Shown here: positions 53,716-61,862 of the stretch, one piece after another
Layout of the letters: every line of letters begins with the position of its first letter
Numbering within the stretch: position 1 is the stretch's first letter
Source: Nocardia rosealba
GTDB lineage: Bacteria > Actinomycetota > Actinomycetes > Mycobacteriales > Mycobacteriaceae
Assembly: GCF_020216065.1 (NCBI RefSeq)
Contig: NZ_JAIWNA010000002.1
Span: 1-64,000 of the forward strand
Direction: 5' to 3'
DNA: 64,000 nucleotides
Position numbers and translations under genes: made by a program
Notes under the pieces: generated by a model
The model's database searches: none
Seen by the model: only the letters and a program-made list of their open reading frames with translations
What the model was told of the DNA's origin: nothing

Positions 53716-55206
53716 TCAGTGGGGTCCGGCGACGATGTCGGCCCACTCGCTCACCAGGTGCCATGCTGTTGCCACGTGTTCGAGGCGGGTCGCGCAGCCC
53801 CCGATCGCCACGCGGAGAGCGAACTGCCCGCGAACCATGGTGTGCGACAACAGGACCTGGCCCGTCGCGTTGACAGCGTCCAGCAGGGCCCGGTTGACGT
53901 CGTCGGCGGCGCGCAGGCGGAAACAGATCAGCGACAGCGGATGCGGCGCGAGCACGTCGAACCGGGCGTCGGCCTCGACCCACGCCGCGAACCGCTGCGC
54001 CGCGGACACGCTGTAGCGAATGTGCTCGCGCAAACCGGACGCGCCGTACCAGCGGATCACCGCCCACAACTTCAGTGCCCGGAACCGGCGGCCCACCGGC
54101 AGTTGCCAATCCCGGTAGTCCACCACCGCGCCGGATTCGGTCGCGCTGTTGCGCAGGTACTCCGGCAGTACCGACAGCACGTCCGTCAGCGCCGAGTGGT
54201 CGGCGAGGTAGCAGGCGTCGAATTCCAAGGCGGTGAGCAACCATTTGTGCGGATTGGTCGCGTAGGAATCGGCGAAGTCCGCCACGCCGTCGTTGATCCA
54301 GCGCAGCTCCGGGCACATCGCGGCCACGCCCGCGTACGCCGCGTCCACATGCAACCAGGCGCCGAATTCGCGACAGACCGGGCCGATGCGGGGAACCGGG
54401 TCGACGGCGCCCGTGGAAGTGGTGCCGACCGTCGCCATCACCAGGACGGGTATCCGGCCGGCCGCGGCGTCGTGTGCCATCGCCGTACGCAGCGCCACCG
54501 GGTCCATCGACAGGTCCGCGCGGGTGTCGACGACGCGGATGGCGCTGGAGCCGAGACCCGTTATCCGCGTGGCCTTTTCGAAACCGCAGTTCGCTTCGGT
54601 CGAGGTGTAGACGACGTAGCGGCCACGCTCGACACCCGCGTGGGCGACCGCTCCGCGCGACGCCCGCTGCAGGGCGGCCAGCAGGGCGATCAGCATCGCG
54701 GTGCTCGCACCGTCCTGCACCACACCGCCACCGCCGCCCGCGAAGGTGAAACGCTCGGGTAGCCCGATCAGGCCGGCCAGCCAGTCGAGAACGAGCTGTT
54801 CCAGCTCGGTGCACGCCGGTGCGGTCTGCCAGAGCATGCCTTGCATACCGAGACCGGAGATCAGCAGCTCGGCCAGCGCCGACGGGCCCGACGCGCCGCT
54901 CGGGTAGTAGGCGAGGAAGCCGGGATGCTGCCACTGTGTCGAGCCGGGCACGACGATCCGATCCATGTCGGCGAGCAGCGCCTCGAACGGTTCGCCGATC
55001 TCGGGCGGCTCGGCAGGCAGTTGCGCGCGGACCTCACCGGGTACGACGTTCGACCGCACCGGCAGCGACTCCACCCGCTCCCAGTAATCGGCCACCCAGT
55101 CCACCACGGCCCGGCCGTGGGCCCGGAATTGGGCAGCCGTCATATGCGGGGGAACGGGTGCGAGGACATGCTGGTGTGCTGGAGCAACGCGCGGGGTGGT
55201 CGCCAC
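53716..55206 (-). CDS. PLP-dependent aromatic-amino-acid-type decarboxylase
   Basis: This 496-residue protein belongs to PLP decarboxylase group II: HPGFLAYYPSGASGPSALAE, HVDAAYAGVAAMCPE, the PLP Lys in TNPHKWLLTALEFDACYLAD (near residue 317), and ALKLWAVIRWYGASGLREHI. It removes the carboxyl group from an aromatic amino acid or related one, such as Phe, Tyr, Trp or DOPA. The start at the GTG 55206 is uncertain; the ATG at 55143 (MTAAQFRAHG) is a good alternative, since neither has a strong ribosome site. Role in this genome is open. Confidence 0.88.
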   Translation of the reverse strand: MATTPRVAPAHQHVLAPVPPHMTAAQFRAHGRAVVDWVADYWERVESLPVRSNVVPGEVRAQLPAEPPEIGEPFEALLADMDRIVVPGSTQWQHPGFLAYYPSGASGPSALAELLISGLGMQGMLWQTAPACTELEQLVLDWLAGLIGLPERFTFAGGGGGVVQDGASTAMLIALLAALQRASRGAVAHAGVERGRYVVYTSTEANCGFEKATRITGLGSSAIRVVDTRADLSMDPVALRTAMAHDAAAGRIPVLVMATVGTTSTGAVDPVPRIGPVCREFGAWLHVDAAYAGVAAMCPELRWINDGVADFADSYATNPHKWLLTALEFDACYLADHSALTDVLSVLPEYLRNSATESGAVVDYRDWQLPVGRRFRALKLWAVIRWYGASGLREHIRYSVSAAQRFAAWVEADARFDVLAPHPLSLICFRLRAADDVNRALLDAVNATGQVLLSHTMVRGQFALRVAIGGCATRLEHVATAWHLVSEWADIVAGPH

Positions 55207-55534
55207 CGATCAGAGGGTAGAGGCCCGCCGCGCCGATCCGCCGCGCGGCGAGGCGTGTCGGCGCAGGTGACGCGGCGCTGAAACGGGTTCTCGTCCGGAA
55301 ACCCGGGGATCCGGTCTCGTTCAACGGGTGAGTTGAGACACGAAAGTGGTTGTCGGGCAACAGGATTGCTACACTCCTGCCTGGTGGAGCGAGCGGCGGG
55401 GACCGCAGACCTCGACGCTCTCTCCACCTCCGATTGTGCTCCCCGGTCAGGGCCCTTCCGTATCGCTCCCGCCCTGTGCGCAGGTCGATGGAATGCCGGT
55501 GTTTCGGTGGTTGCCGTCTGGGCAAGCGCACACC
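55207..55534. other. Intergenic region with a promoter, no gene seen
   Basis: These 328 bases between the decarboxylase and the small gene hold no reliable frame on either strand. On the + strand TGGTTG (55347-55352) and TACACT (55370-55375), 17 bases apart, look like a promoter for the small gene at 55535, which would leave a leader of about 155 bases. Confidence 0.5.
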
Positions 55535-55825
55535 ATGGCAACTGACGAGCAAAATGGCGCCACCCCGTCACCGGCGAGTGCGGCCGCGGACTTGGTCACC
55601 GTCGACATGGTGCGGGATCTGCTCGGCGCCGACGACGCGCAAGCCTGCCTGGTTCTCGAAGGTGGACGGGTGCGGGTCGCCCCGGGATCGGAGGACCAGC
55701 AGAGCGGGATGGTCGTCGTCAGCCGGGCGGAGGTTCAGCGGCGGCTCGGCGCGCACCCGGACCCGACCGCACTGACCGAACAGGCCGCCCTGCTGGACAG
55801 CGAAGTCCGCCTGCTGGGCGCCTGA
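55535..55825 (+). CDS. Small conserved-looking acidic protein, unknown function
   Basis: This 96-residue frame starts at the ATG 55535 and reads DLVTVDMVRDLLGADDAQAC then LVLEGGRVRVAPGSEDQQSG and RAEVQRRLGAHPDPTALTEQ. It has no signal peptide or membrane helix and looks like a folded alpha/beta domain. An upstream ATG in frame adds a tail of non-protein-like sequence. It converges on the acyl-CoA synthetase gene. I do not recognise it. Confidence 0.6.
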   Translation: MATDEQNGATPSPASAAADLVTVDMVRDLLGADDAQACLVLEGGRVRVAPGSEDQQSGMVVVSRAEVQRRLGAHPDPTALTEQAALLDSEVRLLGA

Positions 55826-55892
55826 TCGCTGTCGACGGACGCCGGGGATCTGGTCCTCGCCCGCGCGGCGCCGGTGCCCGGCGGATCGGTTC

Positions 55893-57698
55893 TCAGGCCC
55901 GGTACATGCCGTCGATCTCATCGGCGAATCGCTCGGCGACCACGTGCCGCTTCACCTTGAGCGTGGCGGTGAGTTCGCCCGACTCCTCGGTCAGGTCGCG
56001 GTCGAGGACGACGAACTTCTTGATGGATTCGGCGTGGGAGACGGTGCTGTTGGCATCGTCGATCGCCTGCTGCACCTCGGCGAGCAGCGCCGGATCCGTC
56101 CGCAGATCGGCGACGGTCGCCTCGGCCGGCCGATCGGCCGCTTGCTTCCATCCGGTGAACGTCTCCGGGTCGATGGTGATGAGCGCGGTGATGAACGAGC
56201 GACCGTCGCCGACCACTACGGCCTGCGAGATCAACGCGTGCGAACGGATGCGGTCCTCCATCGGGCCGGGGGAGACGTTCTTGCCGCCCGCCGTGACGAG
56301 GAGGTCCTTCTTACGCCCGGTGATCGACAGGAACCCGTCGTCGTCGATGGCGCCGAGGTCGCCGGTGCGCAACCACCCGTCGGGCAGCGCGGCGGCGGTA
56401 GCTTCCTCGCCGCGCCAGTACCCGGCGAACACGACGCCACCGGACACCTCGATCTCCCCGTCCTCGGCGATGCGAACGGCGTTGCCGCCCAACGGTTGTC
56501 CCACCGTGCCGATCTTCACCGCGCCCGGCACGTTCACACAGTGCGCGGCGGTGGATTCGGTGAGGCCGTAGCCCTCGTAGACCGGGACACCGACGCCCCG
56601 GAAGAAATGCCCGAGCCTGGGCGTCAACGCGCCGCCGCCGGAGATGACGAACTCGCAGTCACCACCGAGGGCGGCTCGCAGCGGGGTGTACACCAGCCGG
56701 TCGCACAGTGCGTACTCGGCACGCAGCAGCAGCGATGGTCCGCGCGCGAATCCGCCGGTGTGGTCGAGGTTTTCACTCCACCGCACCGCGGTCTGCTCGG
56801 CGAACCGGAACACGGCCGCCTTGACCTTGCCGCCGTCGCGGGCCTTCTTCTCCGCGCCGTCGCGCACCTTCTCGAAAACCCGAGGCACGCCGAGGATGGT
56901 GTGCGGGCGGAAGCGGGTGAACTGCCCGGTGATGGTCTTGAAGTCCGCCCAGTGCGCCTGGGTCATCCCGCCCTCGAACGCGGCCAGCGACACCGCCCTG
57001 GCCAGCACGTGCGCGAGCGGCAGGAAAGTGAGCATCCGCTGCCCCGGGCGGGCCACCTCACCGATACTCGCGGTCAGGATGCCGCGCACCTCCGACAGGA
57101 AGTTGCGATGGGTGAGCATGCAACCTTTGGGGCGACCGGTGGTGCCGGATGTGTACACCAGGGAGGCGAGGCCGTCGGCGCGCAGCCCGTCGAGCCGTTC
57201 CCGCAGGCAGTCGTCGGAGCGGTCGGAGCCCTCGGCGATCAGCAGGGTTTCGGCGCCGTCGTCGATGACCAGGGACCGGCGCAGCGTTGCCGGTGCGTTC
57301 GCGAGCAGATCTTTGTGCCTGCCGGTCTCCACGATGGCGAGCGCCGCACCGGAATCCTCGAGGATCCACCGCACCTGCTCGGCCGAAGACGAGTCGTAGA
57401 CGGGAACGGTCACCGCACCGGCGGCCCAGATCGCGAAATCGAACAGGGTCCACTCGAAGCGCGTCGCCGACGCGAGGACCACCCGGTCACCGGCCCGAAT
57501 ACCGTTGGCGATCAAGCCTTTCGCGACGGCGGACACCAGCCGCGCGAACTCGTCCGCGGTGACGTCGACCCAGTGATCCCCGACGGGACGGGAGAACAGC
57601 ACCCGCCGCGGGAACTGGTCGGCCTGGGTGTAGACCGAGCCGACGATGGTCTCGTTCTCGGCGATGGTGAACGTGGCCGGCGTGGTGAACTCACGCAT
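55893..57698 (-). CDS. Long-chain acyl-CoA synthetase (FadD15-like)
   Basis: This 601-residue adenylate-forming enzyme has the ATP loop SLVYTSGTTGRPKGCML (near residue 183), YGLTESTAAHCVN, GWLRTGDLGAIDDDGFL and the C-terminal KDLLVTAGGKNVSPGPME that carries the hinge and catalytic lysine region. It activates fatty acids to acyl-CoA, and the order of domains and length match mycobacterial FadD15. ATG at 57698 with TTGGAGG; it overlaps the end of the upstream regulator gene by 8 bases, so that gene is its coupled partner. Confidence 0.92.
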   Translation of the reverse strand: MREFTTPATFTIAENETIVGSVYTQADQFPRRVLFSRPVGDHWVDVTADEFARLVSAVAKGLIANGIRAGDRVVLASATRFEWTLFDFAIWAAGAVTVPVYDSSSAEQVRWILEDSGAALAIVETGRHKDLLANAPATLRRSLVIDDGAETLLIAEGSDRSDDCLRERLDGLRADGLASLVYTSGTTGRPKGCMLTHRNFLSEVRGILTASIGEVARPGQRMLTFLPLAHVLARAVSLAAFEGGMTQAHWADFKTITGQFTRFRPHTILGVPRVFEKVRDGAEKKARDGGKVKAAVFRFAEQTAVRWSENLDHTGGFARGPSLLLRAEYALCDRLVYTPLRAALGGDCEFVISGGGALTPRLGHFFRGVGVPVYEGYGLTESTAAHCVNVPGAVKIGTVGQPLGGNAVRIAEDGEIEVSGGVVFAGYWRGEEATAAALPDGWLRTGDLGAIDDDGFLSITGRKKDLLVTAGGKNVSPGPMEDRIRSHALISQAVVVGDGRSFITALITIDPETFTGWKQAADRPAEATVADLRTDPALLAEVQQAIDDANSTVSHAESIKKFVVLDRDLTEESGELTATLKVKRHVVAERFADEIDGMYRA

Positions 57699-58146
57699 GC
57701 TCGCCTCCAAGGGGCTGGTCGGGTCGCTGGAATCGCCGCAAGGCGTGCGCGAAGTCGGTGATGTCGTCGGCAGTCCAGTCGCTCATCCGCTCCTCGAGCA
57801 GCATGAGGTCGTGTTCGATCGCGGCTCGATGTGCCCGGCGGCCCGACGCGGTGAGCGTCAGCGGGTAGCCCGCACGGGAATTTCCGTCGCCCGCCGCCAC
57901 CCAGCCCGCGTCGACGCAGGTCCGCAGCTGTCGTGACACCGTCGAGCGGTGCACGCCGAACGCTTCGGCCAGCTCGGTGGCACGACAGCCCGGATTCCGT
58001 TCGATGTAGGACAACGCCGACCGCTGTGCGAACGACGGTATCCCCTCCGACGCGGGCCGCGCCGCGATGGCTTCGCGGACGATCTGCGTGAGCGCGTCGT
58101 GCACCGCGACGAGCTCGGGCGACCATCCACCCGACTGGTGTTGCAT
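57691..58146 (-). CDS. MarR-family transcriptional regulator
   Basis: This 151-residue winged-helix protein has an N-terminal helix (VHDALTQIVREAIAARPASE), HTH (CRATELAEAFGVHRSTVSRQ) and a wing then a C-terminal dimer helix (HRAAIEHDLMLLEERMSDWT). I start at the ATG at 58146, since upstream residues do not look like protein. It is translated with the acyl-CoA synthetase gene and so likely regulates it, perhaps by acyl-CoA or fatty acid. Confidence 0.82.
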   Translation of the reverse strand: MQHQSGGWSPELVAVHDALTQIVREAIAARPASEGIPSFAQRSALSYIERNPGCRATELAEAFGVHRSTVSRQLRTCVDAGWVAAGDGNSRAGYPLTLTASGRRAHRAAIEHDLMLLEERMSDWTADDITDFAHALRRFQRPDQPLGGEHA

Positions 58147-58246
58147 GGCGCAACTATATCCGCGGCCGGTGGCTGCCTGTTCGCGGCCCCGGTGTGCATT
58201 CCCGATCGATCCTGGGAACGCCGGCGTCGGTGGCCGGAGTACCGGA

Positions 58247-59269
58247 TCATGACTCACGGTGGGCGGCGCGCCGGAGTAGCCGGAGTACTGCCCGTTCCAC
58301 GATTGCTCGGCGCTCGCTGTCGGTGCCCACGCGGGCGGCTCTGTCCAGCGCTCGGGAGATCGTGACTCCGTCGGCATACGATTCACCGACCCTCGGGTCG
58401 ATATAGGAGGCTCGGGCCACGGCGGGCGTATTGCCCAGCGCCGCAGCGACTTCGGCGATCACGGCGCGTTCGGCCCGCTTGCGCGCACGCTCGGAGGTCG
58501 GGGGTTCGGCGTGTGCGAAACCCTCGGCGGCCAGCACGGTGGCCTGCCAGGTCCGTAGGTCCTTGACGGTGCAGTCCGTTTCGGTGAGTGCTTTGAAACG
58601 GGCGTTGATGTCGTCGGCATGCAGTTCTCGGTAGCCGTTCTTGTCGCGGTAGACCAGTAGCCGGGGCGAATCCGCGCGACTACGCCGCAGGGAAGCGACC
58701 GCGCGGGTCAGATCAGCGTCGTGAATCCGGACGCGACGACGCAAGCCGCCCTTGGCGACATAGTCGAACAGCATCTGCTCGCCCTCGACGCGCACCTGTT
58801 CGCGCAGCAGGGTGGCGACGCCACGGGTGCCGTTCTCCTCGGCGTACTCCTCGCCGCCGACCCGGAACACGCCGAGGTCGATCAACCCGATGGCCACGGC
58901 CTCCACCCGGTGCCGGTGCAGGCCGGAGCGGCGCACATCGGCGGTCAGCCGGTCGCGCAGCGGAGGCAGACGACCGGCCAGATCGAGGACGCGATCGAAC
59001 TTCTCCTCGTCGCGCTCCCGACGCCACTGCTCGTGATACAGGTATTGGCGGCGGCCGGCGGCATCGACACCGACCGCCTGGATATGACCGTTGGCATGCG
59101 GGCAGATCCACACCTTGCGCCATGCGGGCGGAATCACCAGGCCGTTGATCCGCTCGAGCAGGTCTTCGTCCGAGACTTGTTCACCGTCGGTGGTCAGGTA
59201 GGAGAAACCACGACCCCGGGTGACTCGCCGGATCCCGGGGCCGTAGGGAGTGCTTCGCCGTAAGCGCAC
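58247..59269 (-). CDS. Type IB DNA topoisomerase
   Basis: This 340-residue protein is a poxvirus-like bacterial TopIB: RGRGFSYLTTDGEQVSDEDL at the start, GLVIPPAWRKVWICP, then LIDLGVFRVGGEEYAEENGT (catalytic Arg region), KDLRTWQATVLAA and the nucleophilic Tyr at residue 289 in ARASYIDPRV. The KDxRTW motif is normal. It relaxes supercoils through a 3'-phosphotyrosine bond. It follows the P450 gene by 30 bases on the same strand. Confidence 0.92.
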   Translation of the reverse strand: MRLRRSTPYGPGIRRVTRGRGFSYLTTDGEQVSDEDLLERINGLVIPPAWRKVWICPHANGHIQAVGVDAAGRRQYLYHEQWRRERDEEKFDRVLDLAGRLPPLRDRLTADVRRSGLHRHRVEAVAIGLIDLGVFRVGGEEYAEENGTRGVATLLREQVRVEGEQMLFDYVAKGGLRRRVRIHDADLTRAVASLRRSRADSPRLLVYRDKNGYRELHADDINARFKALTETDCTVKDLRTWQATVLAAEGFAHAEPPTSERARKRAERAVIAEVAAALGNTPAVARASYIDPRVGESYADGVTISRALDRAARVGTDSERRAIVERAVLRLLRRAAHRES

Positions 59270-59299
59270 GAAACCTCCTGTTCGCTGCCACCGGGCGGG

Positions 59300-60661
59300 T
59301 CAGGACATCGACGTGTTAAGGATCGGCGCGTCGGGCCGGGATTCCACGCGGAATTCGAGGCCGAAGTTGTCGAGGGTGAACGGCAAGGGTGTCGACGGAT
59401 CGAGACGTGGGGTCGAGGTCAGCTCGAACCGCGCCGCGCGCAGCATTTCCCCGAGCAACGTACTGGTGACGAACAGCACCAGGTCCTGCCCGGGGCAGGC
59501 GGCGGGTCCGGCGCTGAATGGGACCAACTGCGGGTAGTCCTTCGCACGGCCGTCCAACCAGATGTCGGGAACGAAATCGTCGGCGAACGGAAGCGACCGC
59601 TGGTCACGGTGGAACGCGACGGCGGCGATCAGCAGCGCCGCACCGGCCTCGGTGGTGAAACGCTCCTCGCCGTCGTGCCAGACGGTGTCCTCGGTGACGT
59701 CGCGCAGGATGAGCGGCGTCGTCGGCCACAGCCGCACCGATTCCAGGACACACGCCCGGAGGTAGGGGAGTGTCGCCGGAGTCGTGGCGTTCTGTGCCTC
59801 GGCGACGGCCGCGGCGCGCTGTTCGGGATGGGTGGCCAGCAATGCCACCGCGCGACTCAGTGCCATCCCCGCCGCGTCGAAGGCGAACAGCCAATGCGGT
59901 ACCTGGCCGACGGGATCCGTTGCACCGGAGGCGGATACATCGGTGAGCGCGCCGAGGAGGCTGTCTTCCTCCGCGGATTCGGCATAGCGGTAGAGGCTCT
60001 CGGAAAACTTCTCGCCCGAGCGACGGCGTTGTGGCACGAGAAATGACCAGTTGGCCGCCGAACGCAGCTGCCACAGCCGATCGGTGATTTCGTGGTCCTC
60101 GCGCGCAGAGGAGCCGAGGATCAGCCGACGGACCAGCCGCCACCACGCGGTGGTGAACTGTGCGGCGTCCAGCGTGCCGGTCGAGGAGGCCGCCGTCAGC
60201 ATCCGGGCCGCTTCGTCGGCGACGACCTCGGCAAACGGGGTCGCCAGCCGGTGCAGCGGACGGCCGGTCTCGAGCGCGGCTTCGTTCACCGCCCGGCGCT
60301 CCTCGCGGATCGGGCCCTCCGAGATCAGGACACCGTGCGGCTGGAATTGGCGCAATGCGGCGCGCTTCTCCCGATTCGCCGGATCGAACGGTGACGGTGC
60401 TTGCGCCAGCACCCTGCCCACATCGGCGGGATCGGTCACCACGACCACCCGTCGACCGGGCAATACCAATTCCACCGGCCCCGAACCGAATTCGTCACGC
60501 AGCGAATACATCCGCCGGACGGCACGACTGTCCGCCTGCGTGCGTTCCAGTATCCCCATCATCCGGCGGCGACGGGCGATGACGCCCGCGGCGAATCCGG
60601 CGAACCCCAGGTCCGCCAGCGTCGCCGCCGCGCGGACACCTTTCAACCGATGACCCGGCAT
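59300..60661 (-). CDS. Cytochrome P450 with atypical I-helix
   Basis: This 453-residue protein has the K-helix ExxR (ESVRLWPT, near 305) and the haem loop FSAGPAACPGQDL with Cys near residue 387. The I-helix reads FAFDAAGMALSRA; the usual acid-Thr pair (AGxxT with D/E) is missing, so oxygen activation may be unusual, as in peroxygenase or rearranging P450s. The N-terminus has a possible membrane-associated helix (LADLGFAGFAAGVIARRRRM). ATG at 60661 with GGAGG. No ferredoxin gene is near. Confidence 0.85.
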   Translation of the reverse strand: MPGHRLKGVRAAATLADLGFAGFAAGVIARRRRMMGILERTQADSRAVRRMYSLRDEFGSGPVELVLPGRRVVVVTDPADVGRVLAQAPSPFDPANREKRAALRQFQPHGVLISEGPIREERRAVNEAALETGRPLHRLATPFAEVVADEAARMLTAASSTGTLDAAQFTTAWWRLVRRLILGSSAREDHEITDRLWQLRSAANWSFLVPQRRRSGEKFSESLYRYAESAEEDSLLGALTDVSASGATDPVGQVPHWLFAFDAAGMALSRAVALLATHPEQRAAAVAEAQNATTPATLPYLRACVLESVRLWPTTPLILRDVTEDTVWHDGEERFTTEAGAALLIAAVAFHRDQRSLPFADDFVPDIWLDGRAKDYPQLVPFSAGPAACPGQDLVLFVTSTLLGEMLRAARFELTSTPRLDPSTPLPFTLDNFGLEFRVESRPDAPILNTSMS

Positions 60662-60778
60662 GTGACCTCCTGAGCAGCGGAATGCCGGCGTCGGTGTGCC
60701 GGCACGCGAGCTACTTGCGGTCATTCCACGCGAAGGACCGTCTAAACGACCCGCCCGATTCCGGGTGGAAACCGGGTA

Positions 60779-61705
60779 CTACGCACGTGAGCCGAAGAAC
60801 TCCGCTCTCGCGGCGTCGACACGTGCCTGTGCCTGGGCGGCGCCCTGGAAACTGACCGCGGCCGAACCGCCGCCTGCTAGCCCGAGGGCCAGCAGACCGC
60901 CGATCACCGAGAGAAGGTTCGGGTCGGGGAGGAGACCGGTGTCGCTGGTGGGTGTGACGTCGTGGGCGGGGACCGCCGGACTGCCGCCGGGTGCGGGAGC
61001 AGCGGGAGGATCGGCTGCTCCACCGGGGGCGGGTGCGGGGGCCGAGTCACCGCCGGAACCTGATCCGGCAGGTGGTGTGCCACCACCGCCTGGTGCGCCA
61101 CCACCGGGCCCGCCGGCGCCGGGAGCGCCGCCGGATTCGCCCGCGTTCGGCTCAGGAGCCTCCGGCTGGGCAGGTGCGGGAGCGTCCGGGGCAGGGGCCG
61201 CAGGGGCGGATTGCGGGGCAGGGGCTTGTGGTTCAGGCGGATTCTCGGGGTTGTTGCCTTGGTTGCCGCCGCCGTTGCCTTGGTTGCCGTTCCCGTTGCC
61301 GGGGTTCGGGTTGCCGTTGTTGCCTTGGTTGCCGCCGCCGTTGCCTTGATTGCCGTTTCCGCTACCGGGGTCCGGGTTGCCGTTGTTGCCTTGGTTCCCG
61401 CCCTCGTTGCCTTGATTACCGTTACCAGGGTCGGAGTTGCCCTGGTTGCCGCCGCCGTTGCCCTGGTTACCGTTGCCGCTTCCCGGGTCCGAGTTCCCGT
61501 TGCCTCCGCCGTTCCCGTGGTCTCCGGGTTCGGCGACGAACCGGATCGCGGGGCTGTCGGGAAATCGCGAGGTGTCCGTAGGGCCGAGCCCCGCGACGGC
61601 GACCTGGCCCCCGGGCGACGGTGTGGGCTGGGCAGCCGCGAGCCCGCAGTAGCCGAGGAGCCCGAGAACACCCGCGGCCCCGGCTGCCACCGCGGTTCGT
61701 CTCAT
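60779..61705 (-). CDS. Secreted GN/GNQ-repeat, Pro-rich protein
   Basis: This 308-residue protein has a signal peptide (RTAVAAGAAGVLGLLGYCGL, cleaved near AAA|QPT), then a Gly/Asn-rich low-complexity region (about residues 65-155) of GNGNQGNGGGNQGN-type repeats, a Pro/Ala/Gly-rich region to about 240, and a last hydrophobic helix (LLSVIGGLLALGLAGGGSAA). The layout suggests an extracellular flexible stalk with a C-terminal membrane anchor. ATG at 61705. It follows cydA on the same strand where cydB would be expected. Confidence 0.8.
   Translation of the reverse strand: MRRTAVAAGAAGVLGLLGYCGLAAAQPTPSPGGQVAVAGLGPTDTSRFPDSPAIRFVAEPGDHGNGGGNGNSDPGSGNGNQGNGGGNQGNSDPGNGNQGNEGGNQGNNGNPDPGSGNGNQGNGGGNQGNNGNPNPGNGNGNQGNGGGNQGNNPENPPEPQAPAPQSAPAAPAPDAPAPAQPEAPEPNAGESGGAPGAGGPGGGAPGGGGTPPAGSGSGGDSAPAPAPGGAADPPAAPAPGGSPAVPAHDVTPTSDTGLLPDPNLLSVIGGLLALGLAGGGSAAVSFQGAAQAQARVDAARAEFFGSRA
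61245..61515 (-). repeat. Tandem Gly-Asn coding repeats
   Basis: Short units coding for GNGNQGN and GNGGGNQGN, in DNA built mostly from GTTGCC and TTGGTTGCC triplets on the + strand, repeat about a dozen times. Units vary in spacing (with DPG inserts), so the array is imperfect and likely expands by slipping. Confidence 0.8.
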
Positions 61706-61862
61706 CCGACCGGCTGCCACTTGCCCTCCGTCCCGTCGCCCAAAGCCCACCACACACCATTGCGGTCGGATTCAGAGGGCCTGGCGTTACTGCTCCGACC
61801 GTCGATCGCTCCCGAGCCGACGATCGTCGACGCCGCCGAACGGGCGTCGGACCATCGGCGCG

